A stretch of DNA of 64,000 nt from Colletes latitarsis. Taxonomy: Eukaryota; Arthropoda; Insecta; Hymenoptera; Colletidae. Shown here in pieces: positions 1 to 13,335 of this stretch. The stretch is taken from NCBI RefSeq assembly GCF_051014445.1, contig NC_135141.1, forward strand, positions 3,162,001 through 3,226,000, given 5' to 3'. The position numbers were made by a program, and so were the translations under genes. The notes under the pieces were generated by a model. The model was not told where the DNA came from and searched no databases. It saw only the letters and a list, made by a program, of their open reading frames with translations. The stretch's first letter is position 1. Each line of letters starts with the position of its first letter.

Positions 1-2583
1 CTGTTTCCATGTGGTTTAACATTACTACGCGATTCAAACCCGAGGAAACCCAGGATCTGGCCAACAAGTATGCGAAGAAGGCAAAATCATGAACCAGATG
101 CGGACATAACCCAGACCTAACCGGTGTCATCCTCTAAAATATTGATCGAAACCATGTTTAAGGGACTGTTTCAGTGTGGTACCACATTACTACGTGACTC
201 AAACCCGAAAAAACCCAGGATCTGGCCAACAAGTATGCGAAGAAGACAAAATCATGAGCCAGATGCGGGCATAACCCAGACCTAACACAGATATTACCGG
301 TTTTATCCTTTGAAATATTGATCGAAACCAGGTTTTATTGACTGTTTCAATGTGGTTTAACATTACTACGCGATTCAAACCCGAGGAAACCCAGGATCTG
401 GCCAACAAGTATGCGAAGAAGGCAAAATCATGGGCCAGATGCGGGCACATCCCAGACCTAACCCAGACCGAACCGGTTTTATCCTCTAAAATATTGATCG
501 AAACCAGGTTTAATGGACTGCTTCAGTGTGGTACCACATTACTACGCGACTCAAATCCGAAAAAACCCAGGATCTGGCCAACAAGTATGCGAAGAAGGCA
601 AAATCATGAACCAGATGCGGGCATAACCCAGACCTAACCGGTGTCATCCTCTAAAATATTGATCGAAACCAGGTTTTATAGACTGTTTCAATGCGGTTTA
701 ACATTACTACGCGATTCAAACCCGAGGAAACCCAGGATCTGGCCAACAAGTATGCGAAGAAGGCAAAATCATGAGCCAGATGCGGGCATAACCCAAACCT
801 AACCCAGACCTAACCGGTGACATCCTCTAAAATATTGATCGAAACCATGTTTAAGGGACTGTATCAGTGTGGTACCACATTACTACGTGACTCAAACCCG
901 AAAAAACCCAGGATCTGGCCAACAAGTATGCGAAGAGGACAAAATCATGAGCCAGATGCGGGCATAACCCAGACCTAACACAGATATTACGGGTTTTATC
1001 CTTTGAGATATTGATCGAAACCAGGTTTTATTGACTGTTTCAATGTGGTTTAACATTACTACGCGATTCAAACCCGAGGAAACCCAGGATCTGGCCAAAA
1101 ATTATGCGAGGAAGGCAAAATCATGGGCCAGATGCGGGCATAACCCAGACCTAACCCAGACCGAACCGGTTTTATCCTCTAAAATATTGATCGAAACCAG
1201 GTTTAATGGACTGCTTCAGTGTGGTACCACATTACTACGCGACTCAAATCCGAAAAAACCCAGGATCTGGCCAACAAGTATGCGAAGAAGGCAAAATCAT
1301 GAACCAGATGCGGGCATAACCCAGACCTAACAGGTGTCATCCTCTAAAATATTGATCGAAACCATGTTTAAGGGACTGCTTCAGTGTGGTACCACATTCC
1401 CTACGTGACTCAAACCCGAAAAAACCCAGGATCTGGCCAACAAGTATGCGAAGAAGACAAAATCATGAGCCAGATGCGGGCATAACCCAAACCTAACCCA
1501 GACCTAACCGGTGTCATCCTCTAAAATATTGATCGAAACCAGGTTTTATTGACTGTGTCAGTGTGGTACCACATTACTACGTGACTCAAACCCGAAAAAA
1601 CCCAGGATCTGGCCAACAAGTATGCGAAGAAGGCAAAATCATGGGCCAGATGCGGGCATAACCCAGACCTAACCCAGACCGAACCGGTTTTATCCTCTAA
1701 AATATTGATCGAAACCAGGTTTAATGGACTGCTTCAGTGTGGTACCACATTACTACGTGACTCAAACCCGAAGAAACCCAGGATCTGGCCAACAAGTATG
1801 CGAAGAAGACAAAATCATGAGCCAGATGCGGGCATAACCCAGACCTAACACAGATATTACGGGTTTTATCCTTTGAGATATTGATCGATACCAGGTTTTA
1901 TTGACTGTTTCAATGTGGTTTAACATTACTACGCGATTCAAACCCGAGGAAACCCAGGATCTGGCCAACAAGTATGCGAAGAAGGCAAAATCATGGGCCA
2001 GATGCGTGCATAACCCAGACCTAACCCAGACCGAACCGGTTTTATCCTCTAAAATATTGATCGAAACCAGGTTTAATGGACTGCTTCAGTGTGGTACCAC
2101 ATTACTACGCGACTCAAATCCGAAAAAACCCAGGATCTGGCCAACAAGTATGCGAAGAAGGCAAAATCATGAACCAGATGCGGGCATAACCCAGACCTAA
2201 CCGGTGTCATCCTCTAAAATATTGATCGAAACCAGGTTTTATTGACTGTTTCAATGTGGTTTAACATTACTACGCGATTCAAACCCGAGGAAACCCAGGA
2301 TCTGGCCAACAAGTATGCGAAGAAGGCAAAATCATGAGCCAGATGCGGGCATAACCCAAACCTAACCCAGACCTAACCGGTGTCATCCTTTTAAATATTG
2401 ATCGAAACTAAGTTTAGTGGACTGTTTCAGTGTGGTACCACATTACTACGTGACTCAAACCCGAAAAAACCCAGGATCTGGCCAAGTATGCGAAGAAGGC
2501 AAAATCATGAACCAGATGCGGGTATAACCCAGACCTAACCGGTGTCATCCTCTAAAATATTGATCGAAACCAGGTTTTATTGA
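1..2583. repeat. HOR alpha copy 1 (2,583 bp, 15 monomers)
   Basis: The block from base 1 recurs from 2,584 and from 9,297. It holds 15 monomers; five are short (165, 165, 166, 165 and 162 bp), and the sum fits 2,583 exactly. Subtype order is roughly A B A B A B A B B B B A B A C. A diagnostic private mark is the extra base in acattccctacg near 1,396. The final short unit is the C monomer at 2,390. The left edge is the window start, so the true phase of the HOR is arbitrary. Confidence 0.88.
518..682. repeat. Exemplar B-type monomer, short 165-bp form
   Basis: This B monomer begins ctgcttcagtgtggtacc, so it has the GGTACC hexamer that A monomers lack, followed by gactcaaatccgaaaaaacc. It carries one instead of two 11-bp subrepeats, which accounts exactly for the difference between 165 and 176 bp. 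B monomers usually follow A monomers, giving a dimer of 341 or 352 bp. Confidence 0.88.
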
Positions 2584-4072
2584 CTGTTTCCATGTGGTTT
2601 AACATTACTACGCGATTCAAACCCGAGGAAACCCAGGATCTGGCCAACAAGTATGCGAAGAAGGCAAAATCATGAACCAGATGCGGACATAACCCAGACC
2701 TAACCGGTGTCATCCTCTAAAATATTGATCGAAACCATGTTTAAGGGACTGTTTCAGTGTGGTACCACATTACTACGTGACTCAAACCCGAAAAAACCCA
2801 GGATCTGGCCAACAAGTATGCGAAGAAGACAAAATCATGAGCCAGATGCGGGCATAACCCAGACCTAACACAGATATTACCGGTTTTATCCTTTGAAATA
2901 TTGATCGAAACCAGGTTTTATTGACTGTTTCAATGTGGTTTAACATTACTACGCGATTCAAACCCGAGGAAACCCAGGATCTGGCCAACAAGTATGCGAA
3001 GAAGGCAAAATCATGGGCCAGATGCGGGCACATCCCAGACCTAACCCAGACCGAACCGGTTTTATCCTCTAAAATATTGATCGAAACCAGGTTTAATGGA
3101 CTGCTTCAGTGTGGTACCACATTACTACGCGACTCAAATCCGAAAAAACCCAGGATCTGGCCAACAAGTATGCGAAGAAGGCAAAATCATGAACCAGATG
3201 CGGGCATAACCCAGACCTAACCGGTGTCATCCTCTAAAATATTGATCGAAACCAGGTTTTATAGACTGTTTCAATGCGGTTTAACATTACTACGCGATTC
3301 AAACCCGAGGAAACCCAGGATCTGGCCAACAAGTATGCGAAGAAGGCAAAATCATGAGCCAGATGCGGGCATAACCCAAACCTAACCCAGACCTAACCGG
3401 TGACATCCTCTAAAATATTGATCGAAACCATGTTTAAGGGACTGTATCAGTGTGGTACCACATTACTACGTGACTCAAACCCGAAAAAACCCAGGATCTG
3501 GCCAACAAGTATGCGAAGAGGACAAAATCATGAGCCAGATGCGGGCATAACCCAGACCTAACACAGATATTACGGGTTTTATCCTTTGAGATATTGATCG
3601 AAACCAGGTTTTATTGACTGTTTCAATGTGGTTTAACATTACTACGCGATTCAAACCCGAGGAAACCCAGGATCTGGCCAAAAATTATGCGAGGAAGGCA
3701 AAATCATGGGCCAGATGCGGGCATAACCCAGACCTAACCCAGACCGAACCGGTTTTATCCTCTAAAATATTGATCGAAACCAGGTTTAATGGACTGCTTC
3801 AGTGTGGTACCACATTACTACGCGACTCAAATCCGAAAAAACCCAGGATCTGGCCAACAAGTATGCGAAGAAGGCAAAATCATGAACCAGATGCGGGCAT
3901 AACCCAGACCTAACAGGTGTCATCCTCTAAAATATTGATCGAAACCATGTTTAAGGGACTGCTTCAGTGTGGTACCACATTCCCTACGTGACTCAAACCC
4001 GAAAAAACCCAGGATCTGGCCAACAAGTATGCGAAGAAGACAAAATCATGAGCCAGATGCGGGCATAACCCA
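2584..4072. repeat. HOR alpha copy 2, partial
   Basis: This matches bases 1-1,489 at an offset of 2,583, including the acattccctacg mark near 3,979. It stops matching at about 4,073, where cccagacctaaccgg replaces cccaaacctaacccag of copy 1. Confidence 0.87.
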
Positions 4073-5900
4073 GACCTAACCGGTGTCATCCTCTAAAATA
4101 TTGATCGAAACCAGGTTTTATTGACTGTTTCAATGTGGTTTAACATTACTACGCGATTCAAACCCGAAAAAACCCAGGATCTGGCCAACAAGTATGCGAG
4201 GAAGACAAAATCATGAGCCAGATGCGGGCATAACCCAAACCTAACCCAGACCTAACCGGTGTCATCCTCTAAAATATTGATCGAAACCAGGTTTTATTGA
4301 CTGTGTCAGTGTGGTACCACATTACTACGTGACTCAAACCCGAAAAAACCCAGGATCTGGCCAACAAGTATGCGAAGAAGACAAAATCATGAGCCAGATG
4401 CGGGCATAACCCAGACCTAACACAGATATTACCGGTTTTATCCTTTGAAATATTGATCGAAACCAGGTTTTATTGACTGTTTCAATGTGGTTTAACATTA
4501 CTACGCGATTCAAACCCGAGGAAACCCAGGATCTGGCCAACAAGTATGCGAAGAAGGCAAAATCATGGGCCAGATGCGGGCACAACCCAGACCTAACCCA
4601 GACCGAACCGGTTTTATCCTCTAAAATATTGATCGAAACCAGGTTTAATGGACTGCTTCAGTGTGGTACCACATTACTACGCGACTCAAATCCGAAAAAA
4701 CCCAGGATCTGGCCAACAAGTATGCGAAGAAGGCAAAATCATGAACCAGATGCGGGCATAACCCAGACCTAACCGGTGTCATCCTCTAAAATATTGATCG
4801 AAACCAGGTTTTATTGACTGTTTCAATGTGGTTTAACATTACTACGCGATTCAAACCCGAGGAAACCCAGGATCTGGCCAACAAGTATGCGAAGAAGGCA
4901 AAATCATGAGCCAGATGCGGGCATAACCCAAACCTAACCCAGACCTAACCGGTGTCATCCTCTAAAATATTGATCGAAACCATGTTTAAGGGACTGTATC
5001 AGTGTGGTACCACATTACTACGTGACTCAAACCCGAAAAAACCCAGGATCTGGCCAACAAGTATGCGAAGAAGACAAAATCATGAGCCAGATGCGGGCAT
5101 AACCCAGACCTAACACAGATATTACGGGTTTTATCCTTTGAGATATTGATCGAAACCAGGTTTTATTGACTGTTTCAATGTGGTTTAACATTACTACGCG
5201 ATTCAAACCCGAGGAAACCCAGGATCTGGCCAACAGTTATGCGAGGAAGGCAAAATCATGGGCCAGATGCGGGCATAACCCAGACCTAACCCAGACCGAA
5301 CCGGTTTTATCCTCTAAAATATTGATCGAAACAAGGTTTAATGGACTGCTACAGTGTGGTACCACATTACTACGCGACTCAAATCCGAAAAAACCCAGGA
5401 TCTGGCCAAAAAGTATGCGAAGAAGGCAAAATCATGAACCAGATGCGGGCATAACCCAGACCTAACCGGTGTCATCCTCTAAAATATTGATCGAAACCAG
5501 GTTTTATTGACTGTTTCCATGTGGTTTAACATTACTACGCGATTCAAACCCGAGGAAACCCAGGATCTGGCCAACAAGTATGCGAAGAAGGCAAAATCAT
5601 GAACCAGATGCGGACATAACCCAGACCTAACACAGATATTACGGGTTTTATCCTTTGAAATATTGATCGAAACCAGGTTTTATTGACTGTTTCAATGTGG
5701 TTTAACATTACTACGTGATTCAAACCCGAGAAAACCCAGGATCTGGCCAACAAGTATGCGAAGAAGGCACAATCATGAGCCAGATGCGGGCATAGCCCAG
5801 ACCTAACCCAAACACAACCGGTTTTATCCGCTAAAATATTGATCGAAACCAGGTTTAATTGACTGCTTCAATGTGGTTTAACATTACTACGTGATTCAAA
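4073..5900. repeat. Mixed A/B satellite block
   Basis: This consists of A and B monomers in an order unlike alpha. It includes an unusual A monomer with cccgaaaaaaccc near 4,165 (an A/B chimera) and a segment at about 4,330-5,620 related to 19.4-20.1 kb and 36.1-36.8 kb. From about 5,760 the gamma marks gcacaatcatg and gcatagcccag appear. No non-satellite sequence is present. Confidence 0.75.
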
Positions 5901-6840
5901 CCCGAGGAAACCCAGGATCTGGCCAACAAGTGTGCGAAGAAGGCAAAATCATGAACCAGATGCGGGCATAACCCAGACCTAACCGGTGTCATCCTCTAAA
6001 ATATTGATCGAAACCAGGTTTTATTGACTGTTTCAATGTGGTTTAACATTACTTCGCGATTCAAACCCGAGGAAACCCAGGATCTGGCCAACAAGTATGC
6101 GAAGAAGGCAAAATCATGAGCCAGATGCGGGCATAACCCAAACCTAACCCAGACCTAACCGGTGTCATCCTTTTAAATATTGATCGAAACTAAGTTTAGT
6201 GGACTGTTTCAGTGTGGTACCACATTACTACGTGACTCAAACCCGAAAAAACCCAGGATCTGGCCAAGTATGCGAAGAAGGCAAAATCATGAGCCAGATG
6301 CGGGCATAACCCAGACCTAACCCAGACCTAACCAGTGTAACCGACTAAAATATTGACCGAATCCAGGCTTAATTGACAGTTACTGTGTGCTACCACATTA
6401 CTACGTGACTCAAACCCGAAAAAACCCAGGATCTGGCCAACAAGAATGCGAAGAAGGCACAATCATGAGCCAGATGCGGGCATAGCCCAGACCTAACCCA
6501 AACACAACCGGTTTTATCCGCTAAAATATTGATCGAAACCAGGTTTAATTGACTGTTTCAATGTGGTTTAACATTACTACGTGATTCAAACCCGAGGTAA
6601 CCCAGGATCTGGCCAACAAGTATGCGAAGAAGGCAAAATCATGAACCAGATGCGGACATAACCCAGACCTAACCGGTGTCATCCTCTAAAATATTGATCG
6701 AAACCATGTTTAAGGGACCGTTTAAGTGTGGTACCACATTACTACGTGACTCAAACCCGAAAAACCCCAGGATCTGGCCAACAAGTATGCGAAGAAGACA
6801 AAATCATGAGCCAGATGCGGGCATAACCCAGACCTAACAC
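5900..6840. repeat. First arm of a 1,724-bp-spaced duplication
   Basis: This segment recurs at an offset of 1,724 bp (10 monomers). Matched landmarks are ttttaaatattg at 6,171/7,895 and ccgactaaaata at 6,341/8,065. It includes one C-D dimer and a following gamma-type monomer. The edges are fuzzy. Confidence 0.78.
6169..6508. repeat. Exemplar C-D dimer
   Basis: The C monomer reads ttttaaatattgatcg, ctaagtttagtgg and has a 3-bp deletion giving ggccaagtatgcg. It runs into a D monomer starting at gtgtaaccgacta (6335), with gaccgaatccaggcttaatt and gttactgtgtgctaccac. D starts are at 6335, 8059, 18400, 24279, 29477, 45236, 46443, 46792, 48506, 51428, 52624, 54336 and 55862, and each directly follows a C. 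About nine further C monomers (for example at 2390, 9101, 16003, 37790 and 41604) have no D after them. None of either type was seen between about 30 and 37.7 kb. Confidence 0.85.
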
Positions 6841-7623
6841 AGATATTACCGGTTTTATCCTTTGAAATATTGATCGAAACCAGGTTTTATTGACTGTTTC
6901 CATGTGGTTTAACATTACTACGTGATTCAAACCCGAGAAAACCCAGGATCTGGCCAACAAGTATGCGAAGAAGGCAAAATCATGAGCCAGATGCGTGCAT
7001 AACCCAGACCTAACCCAGACCTAACCAGTTTTATCCTCTAAAATATTGATCGAAACCAGGTCTAATTGACTGTTTCATTGTGGTTTAACATTACTACGTG
7101 ATTCAAACCCGAGAAAACCCAGGATCTGGCCAACAAGTATGCGAAGAAGGCACAATCATGAGCCAGATGCGGGCATAGCCCAGACCTAACCCAAACACAA
7201 CCGGTTTTATCCGCTAAAATATTGATCGAAACCAGGTTTAATTGACTGTTTCAATGTGGTTTAACATTACTACGTGATTCAAACCCGAGGAAACCCAGGA
7301 TCTGGCCAACAAGTGTGCGAAGAAGGCAAAATCATGAACCAGATGCGGACATAACCCAGACCTAACCGGTGTCATCCTCTAAAATATTGATCGAAACCAT
7401 GTTTAAGGGACTGTTTCAGTGTGGTACCACATTACTACGTGACTCAAACCCGAAAAAACCCAGGATCTGGCCAACAAGTATGCGAAGAAGACAAAATCAT
7501 GAGCCAGATGCGGGCATAACCCAGACCAAACACAGATATTACCGGTTTTATCCTTTGAAATATTGATCGAAACCAGGTTTTATTGACTGTTTCAATGTGG
7601 TTTAACATTACTACGCGATTCAA
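6841..7623. repeat. Gamma cassette between the 1,724-bp arms
   Basis: Gamma monomers are recognised by ccaggtctaattgactg with ttcattgtgg, then gcacaatcatg with gcatagcccag and acaaccggttttatccgc, then aagtgtgcgaag. Closely similar cassettes lie near 14.4-15.1, 30.8-31.5, 32.7-33.4, 33.5-34.1 and 34.2-35.3 kb. Confidence 0.78.
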
Positions 7624-8564
7624 ATCCGAGGAAACCCAGGATCTGGCCAACAAGTATGCGAAGAAGGCAAAATCATGAACCAGATGCGGGCATAACCCAG
7701 ACCTAACCGGTGTCATCCTCTAAAATATTGATCGAAACCAGGTTTTATTGACTGTTTCAATGTGGTTTAACATTACGACGCGATTCAAACCCGAGGAAAC
7801 CCAGGATCTGGCCACCAAGTATGCGAAGAAGGCAAAATCATGAGCCAGATGCGGGCATAACCCAAACCTAACCCAGACCTAACCGGTGTCATCCTTTTAA
7901 ATATTGATCGAAACTAAGTTTAGTGGACTGTTTCAGTGTGGTACCACATTACTACGTGACTCAAACCCGAAAAAACCCAGGATCTGGCCAAGTATGCGAA
8001 GAAGGCAAAATCATGAGCCAGATGCGGGCATAACCAAGACCTAACCCAGACCTAACCAGTGTAACCGACTAAAATACTGACCGAATCCAGGCTTAATTGA
8101 CAGTTACTGTGTGCTACCACATTACTACGTGACTCAAACCCGAAAAAAGCCAGGATCTGGCCAACAAGAATGCGAAGAAGGCACAATCATGAGCCAGATG
8201 CGGGCATAGCCCAGACCTAACCCAAACACAACCGGTTTTATCCGCTAAAATATTGATCGAAACCAGGTTTAATTGACTGTTTCAATGTGGTTTAACATTA
8301 CTACGTGATTCAAACCCGAGGTAACCCAGGATCTGGCCAACAAATATGCGAAGAAGGCAAGATCATGAACCAGATGCGGACATAACCCAGACCTAACCGG
8401 TGTCATCCTCTAAAATATTGATCGAAACCATGTTTAAGGGACTGTTTCAGTGTGGTACCACATTACTACGTGACTCAAACCCGAAAAAACCCAGGATCTG
8501 GCCAACAAGTATGCGAAGAAGACAAAATCATGAGCCAGATGCGGGCATAACCCAGACCTAACAC
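7624..8564. repeat. Second arm of the 1,724-bp-spaced duplication
   Basis: This is the copy of 5,900-6,840, with few differences (for example aaaatactgacc against aaaatattgacc in the D monomer). From about 8,480 the sequence also matches 1,767 onward at an offset of 6,713, so it passes into alpha-type sequence. Confidence 0.77.
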
Positions 8565-9296
8565 AGATATTACGGGTTTTATCCTTTGAGATATTGATCG
8601 ATACCAGGTTTTATTGACTGTTTCAATGTGGTTTAACATTACTACGCGATTCAAACCCGAGGAAACCCAGGATCTGGCCAACAAGTATGCGAAGAAGGCA
8701 AAATCATGGGCCAGATGCGTGCATAACCCAGACCTAACCCAGACCGAACCGGTTTTATCCTCTAAAATATTGATCGAAACCAGGTTTAATGGACTGCTTC
8801 AGTGTGGTACCACATTACTACGCGACTCAAATCCGAAAAAACCCAGGATCTGGCCAACAAGTATGCGAAGAAGGCAAAATCATGAACCAGATGCGGGCAT
8901 AACCCAGACCTAACCGGTGTCATCCTCTAAAATATTGATCGAAACCAGGTTTTATTGACTGTTTCAATGTGGTTTAACATTACTACGCGATTCAAACCCG
9001 AGGAAACCCAGGATCTGGCCAACAAGTATGCGAAGAAGGCAAAATCATGAGCCAGATGCGGGCATAACCCAAACCTAACCCAGACCTAACCGGTGTCATC
9101 CTTTTAAATATTGATCGAAACTAAGTTTAGTGGACTGTTTCAGTGTGGTACCACATTACTACGTGACTCAAACCCGAAAAAACCCAGGATCTGGCCAAGT
9201 ATGCGAAGAAGGCAAAATCATGAACCAGATGCGGGTATAACCCAGACCTAACCGGTGTCATCCTCTAAAATATTGATCGAAACCAGGTTTTATTGA
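8565..9296. repeat. HOR alpha, 3' portion only
   Basis: This matches the end of alpha copy 1 (about 1,850-2,583) at an offset of 6,713, including the C monomer at 9,101. It leads directly into a full alpha copy. Confidence 0.83.
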
Positions 9297-11879
9297 CTGT
9301 TTCCATGTGGTTTAACATTACTACGCGATTCAAACCCGAGGAAACCCGGGATCTGGCCAACAAGTATGCGAAGAAGGCAAAATCATGAACCAGATGCGGA
9401 CATAACCCAGACCTAACCGGTGTCATCCTCTAAAATATTGATCGAAACCATGTTTAAGGGACTGTTTCAGTGTGGTACCACATTACTACGTGACTCAAAC
9501 CCGAAAAAACCCAGGATCTGGCCAACAAGTATGCGAAGAAGACAAAATCATGAGCCAGATGCGGGCATAACCCAGACCTAACACAGATATTACCGGTTTT
9601 ATCCTTTGAAATATTGATCGAAACCAGGTTTTATTGACTGTTTCAATGTGGTTTAACATTACTACGCGATTCAAACCCGAGGAAACCCAGGATCTGGCCA
9701 ACAAGTATGCGAAGAAGGCAAAATCATGGGCCAGATGCGGGCACATCCCAGACCTAACCCAGACCGAACCGGTTTTATCCTCTAAAATATTGATCGAAAC
9801 CAGGTTTAATGGACTGCTTCAGTGTGGTACCACATTACTACGCGACTCAAATCCGAAAAAACCCAGGATCTGGCCAACAAGTATGCGAAGAAGGCAAAAT
9901 CATGAACCAGATGCGGGCATAACCCAGACCTAACCGGTGTCATCCTCTAAAATATTGATCGAAACCAGGTTTTATAGACTGTTTCAATGCGGTTTAACAT
10001 TACTACGCGATTCAAACCCGAGGAAACCCAGGATCTGGCCAACAAGTATGCGAAGAAGGCAAAATCATGAGCCAGATGCGGGCATAACCCAAACCTAACC
10101 CAGACCTAACCGGTGACATCCTCTAAAATATTGATCGAAACCATGTTTAAGGGACTGTATCAGTGTGGTACCACATTACTACGTGACTCAAACCCGAAAA
10201 AACCCAGGATCTGGCCAACAAGTATGCGAAGAGGACAAAATCATGAGCCAGATGCGGGCATAACCCAGACCTAACACAGATATTACGGGTTTTATCCTTT
10301 GAGATATTGATCGAAACCAGGTTTTATTGACTGTTTCAATGTGGTTTAACATTACTACGCGATTCAAACCCGAGGAAACCCAGGATCTGGCCAAAAATTA
10401 TGCGAGGAAGGCAAAATCATGGGCCAGATGCGGGCATAACCCAGACCTAACCCAGACCGAACCGGTTTTATCCTCTAAAATATTGATCGAAACCAGGTTT
10501 AATGGACTGCTTCAGTGTGGTACCACATTACTACGCGACTCAAATCCGAAAAAACCCAGGATCTGGCCAACAAGTATGCGAAGAAGGCAAAATCATGAAC
10601 CAGATGCGGGCATAACCCAGACCTAACAGGTGTCATCCTCTAAAATATTGATCGAAACCATGTTTAAGGGACTGCTTCAGTGTGGTACCACATTCCCTAC
10701 GTGACTCAAACCCGAAAAAACCCAGGATCTGGCCAACAAGTATGCGAAGAAGACAAAATCATGAGCCAGATGCGGGCATAACCCAAACCTAACCCAGACC
10801 TAACCGGTGTCATCCTCTAAAATATTGATCGAAACCAGGTTTTATTGACTGTGTCAGTGTGGTACCACATTACTACGTGACTCAAACCCGAAAAAACCCA
10901 GGATCTGGCCAACAAGTATGCGAAGAAGGCAAAATCATGGGCCAGATGCGGGCATAACCCAGACCTAACCCAGACCGAACCGGTTTTATCCTCTAAAATA
11001 TTGATCGAAACCAGGTTTAATGGACTGCTTCAGTGTGGTACCACATTACTACGTGACTCAAACCCGAAGAAACCCAGGATCTGGCCAACAAGTATGCGAA
11101 GAAGACAAAATCATGAGCCAGATGCGGGCATAACCCAGACCTAACACAGATATTACGGGTTTTATCCTTTGAGATATTGATCGATACCAGGTTTTATTGA
11201 CTGTTTCAATGTGGTTTAACATTACTACGCGATTCAAACCCGAGGAAACCCAGGATCTGGCCAACAAGTATGCGAAGAAGGCAAAATCATGGGCCAGATG
11301 CGTGCATAACCCAGACCTAACCCAGACCGAACCGGTTTTATCCTCTAAAATATTGATCGAAACCAGGTTTAATGGACTGCTTCAGTGTGGTACCACATTA
11401 CTACGCGACTCAAATCCGAAAAAACCCAGGATCTGGCCAACAAGTATGCGAAGAAGGCAAAATCATGAACCAGATGCGGGCATAACCCAGACCTAACCGG
11501 TGTCATCCTCTAAAATATTGATCGAAACCAGGTTTTATTGACTGTTTCAATGTGGTTTAACATTACTACGCGATTCAAACCCGAGGAAACCCAGGATCTG
11601 GCCAACAAGTATGCGAAGAAGGCAAAATCATGAGCCAGATGCGGGCATAACCCAAACCTAACCCAGACCTAACCGGTGTCATCCTTTTAAATATTGATCG
11701 AAACTAAGTTTAGTGGACTGTTTCAGTGTGGTACCACATTACTACGTGACTCAAACCCGAAAAAACCCAGGATCTGGCCAAGTATGCGAAGAAGGCAAAA
11801 TCATGAACCAGATGCGGGTATAACCCAGACCTAACCGGTGTCATCCTCTAAAATATTGATCGAAACCAGGTTTTATTGA
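9297..11879. repeat. HOR alpha copy 3 (2,583 bp)
   Basis: This matches 1-2,583 at an offset of 9,296 with hardly any change; I noted a single difference near 9,348 (cccggg for cccagg). The acattccctacg mark is present near 10,692. It is the same 15-monomer unit reappearing after about 4.5 kb of other satellite. Confidence 0.88.
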
Positions 11880-13335
11880 CTGTTTCCATGTGGTTTAACA
11901 TTACTACGCGATTCAAACCCGAGGAAACCCAGGATCTGGCCAACAAGTATGCGAAGAAGGCAAAATCATGAACCAGATGCGGACATAACCCAGACCTAAC
12001 CGGTGTCATCCTCTAAAATATTGATCGAAACCATGTTTAAGGGACTGTTTCAGTGTGGTACCACATTACTACGTGACTCAAACCCGAAAAAACCCAGGAT
12101 CTGGCCAACAAGTATGCGAAGAAGACAAAATCATGAGCCAGATGCGGGCATAACCCAGACCTAACACAGATATTACCGGTTTTATCCTTTGAAATATTGA
12201 TCGAAACCAGGTTTTATTGACTGTTTCAATGTGGTTTAACATTACTACGCGATTCAAACCCGAGGAAACCCAGGATCTGGCCAACAAGTATGCGAAGAAG
12301 GCAAAATCATGGGCCAGATGCGGGCACATCCCAGACCTAACCCAGACCGAACCGGTTTTATCCTCTAAAATATTGATCGAAACCAGGTTTAATGGACTGC
12401 TTCAGTGTGGTACCACATTACTACGCGACTCAAATCCGAAAAAACCCAGGATCTGGCCAACAAGTATGCGAAGAAGGCAAAATCATGAACCAGATGCGGG
12501 CATAACCCAGACCTAACCGGTGTCATCCTCTAAAATATTGATCGAAACCAGGTTTTATAGACTGTTTCAATGCGGTTTAACATTACTACGCGATTCAAAC
12601 CCGAGGAAACCCAGGATCTGGCCAACAAGTATGCGAAGAAGGCAAAATCATGAGCCAGATGCGGGCATAACCCAAACCTAACCCAGACCTAACCGGTGAC
12701 ATCCTCTAAAATATTGATCGAAACCATGTTTAAGGGACTGTATCAGTGTGGTACCACATTACTACGTGACTCAAACCCGAAAAAACCCAGGATCTGGCCA
12801 ACAAGTATGCGAAGAGGACAAAATCATGAGCCAGATGCGGGCATAACCCAGACCTAACACAGATATTACGGGTTTTATCCTTTGAGATATTGATCGAAAC
12901 CAGGTTTTATTGACTGTTTCAATGTGGTTTAACATTACTACGCGATTCAAACCCGAGGAAACCCAGGATCTGGCCAAAAATTATGCGAGGAAGGCAAAAT
13001 CATGGGCCAGATGCGGGCATAACCCAGACCTAACCCAGACCGAACCGGTTTTATCCTCTAAAATATTGATCGAAACCAGGTTTAATGGACTGCTTCAGTG
13101 TGGTACCACATTACTACGCGACTCAAATCCGAAAAAACCCAGGATCTGGCCAACAAGTATGCGAAGAAGGCAAAATCATGAACCAGATGCGGGCATAACC
13201 CAGACCTAACAGGTGTCATCCTCTAAAATATTGATCGAAACCATGTTTAAGGGACTGCTTCAGTGTGGTACCACATTCCCTACGTGACTCAAACCCGAAA
13301 AAACCCAGGATCTGGCCAACAAGTATGCGAAGAAG
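11880..13335. repeat. HOR alpha copy 4, partial
   Basis: This matches 1-1,456 at an offset of 11,879 and ends close to where copy 2 ends (1,489 bp into the unit), so both second copies are truncated at nearly the same place. Matching stops at 13,336, where aagaaggc replaces aagaagac. Confidence 0.86.

Noticed and set aside
338..637. Recurrent 99-codon open frame on the + strand, seen dozens of times with nearly the same translation
   Set aside because: It spans 1.7 monomers of satellite, overlaps equally open frames on the other strand, shifts frame at each 176-bp unit, and is kept only because the repeat is homogenised. The longer frames arise where tgagcc is tgggcc, which removes a stop. 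No domain or signal is recognisable.
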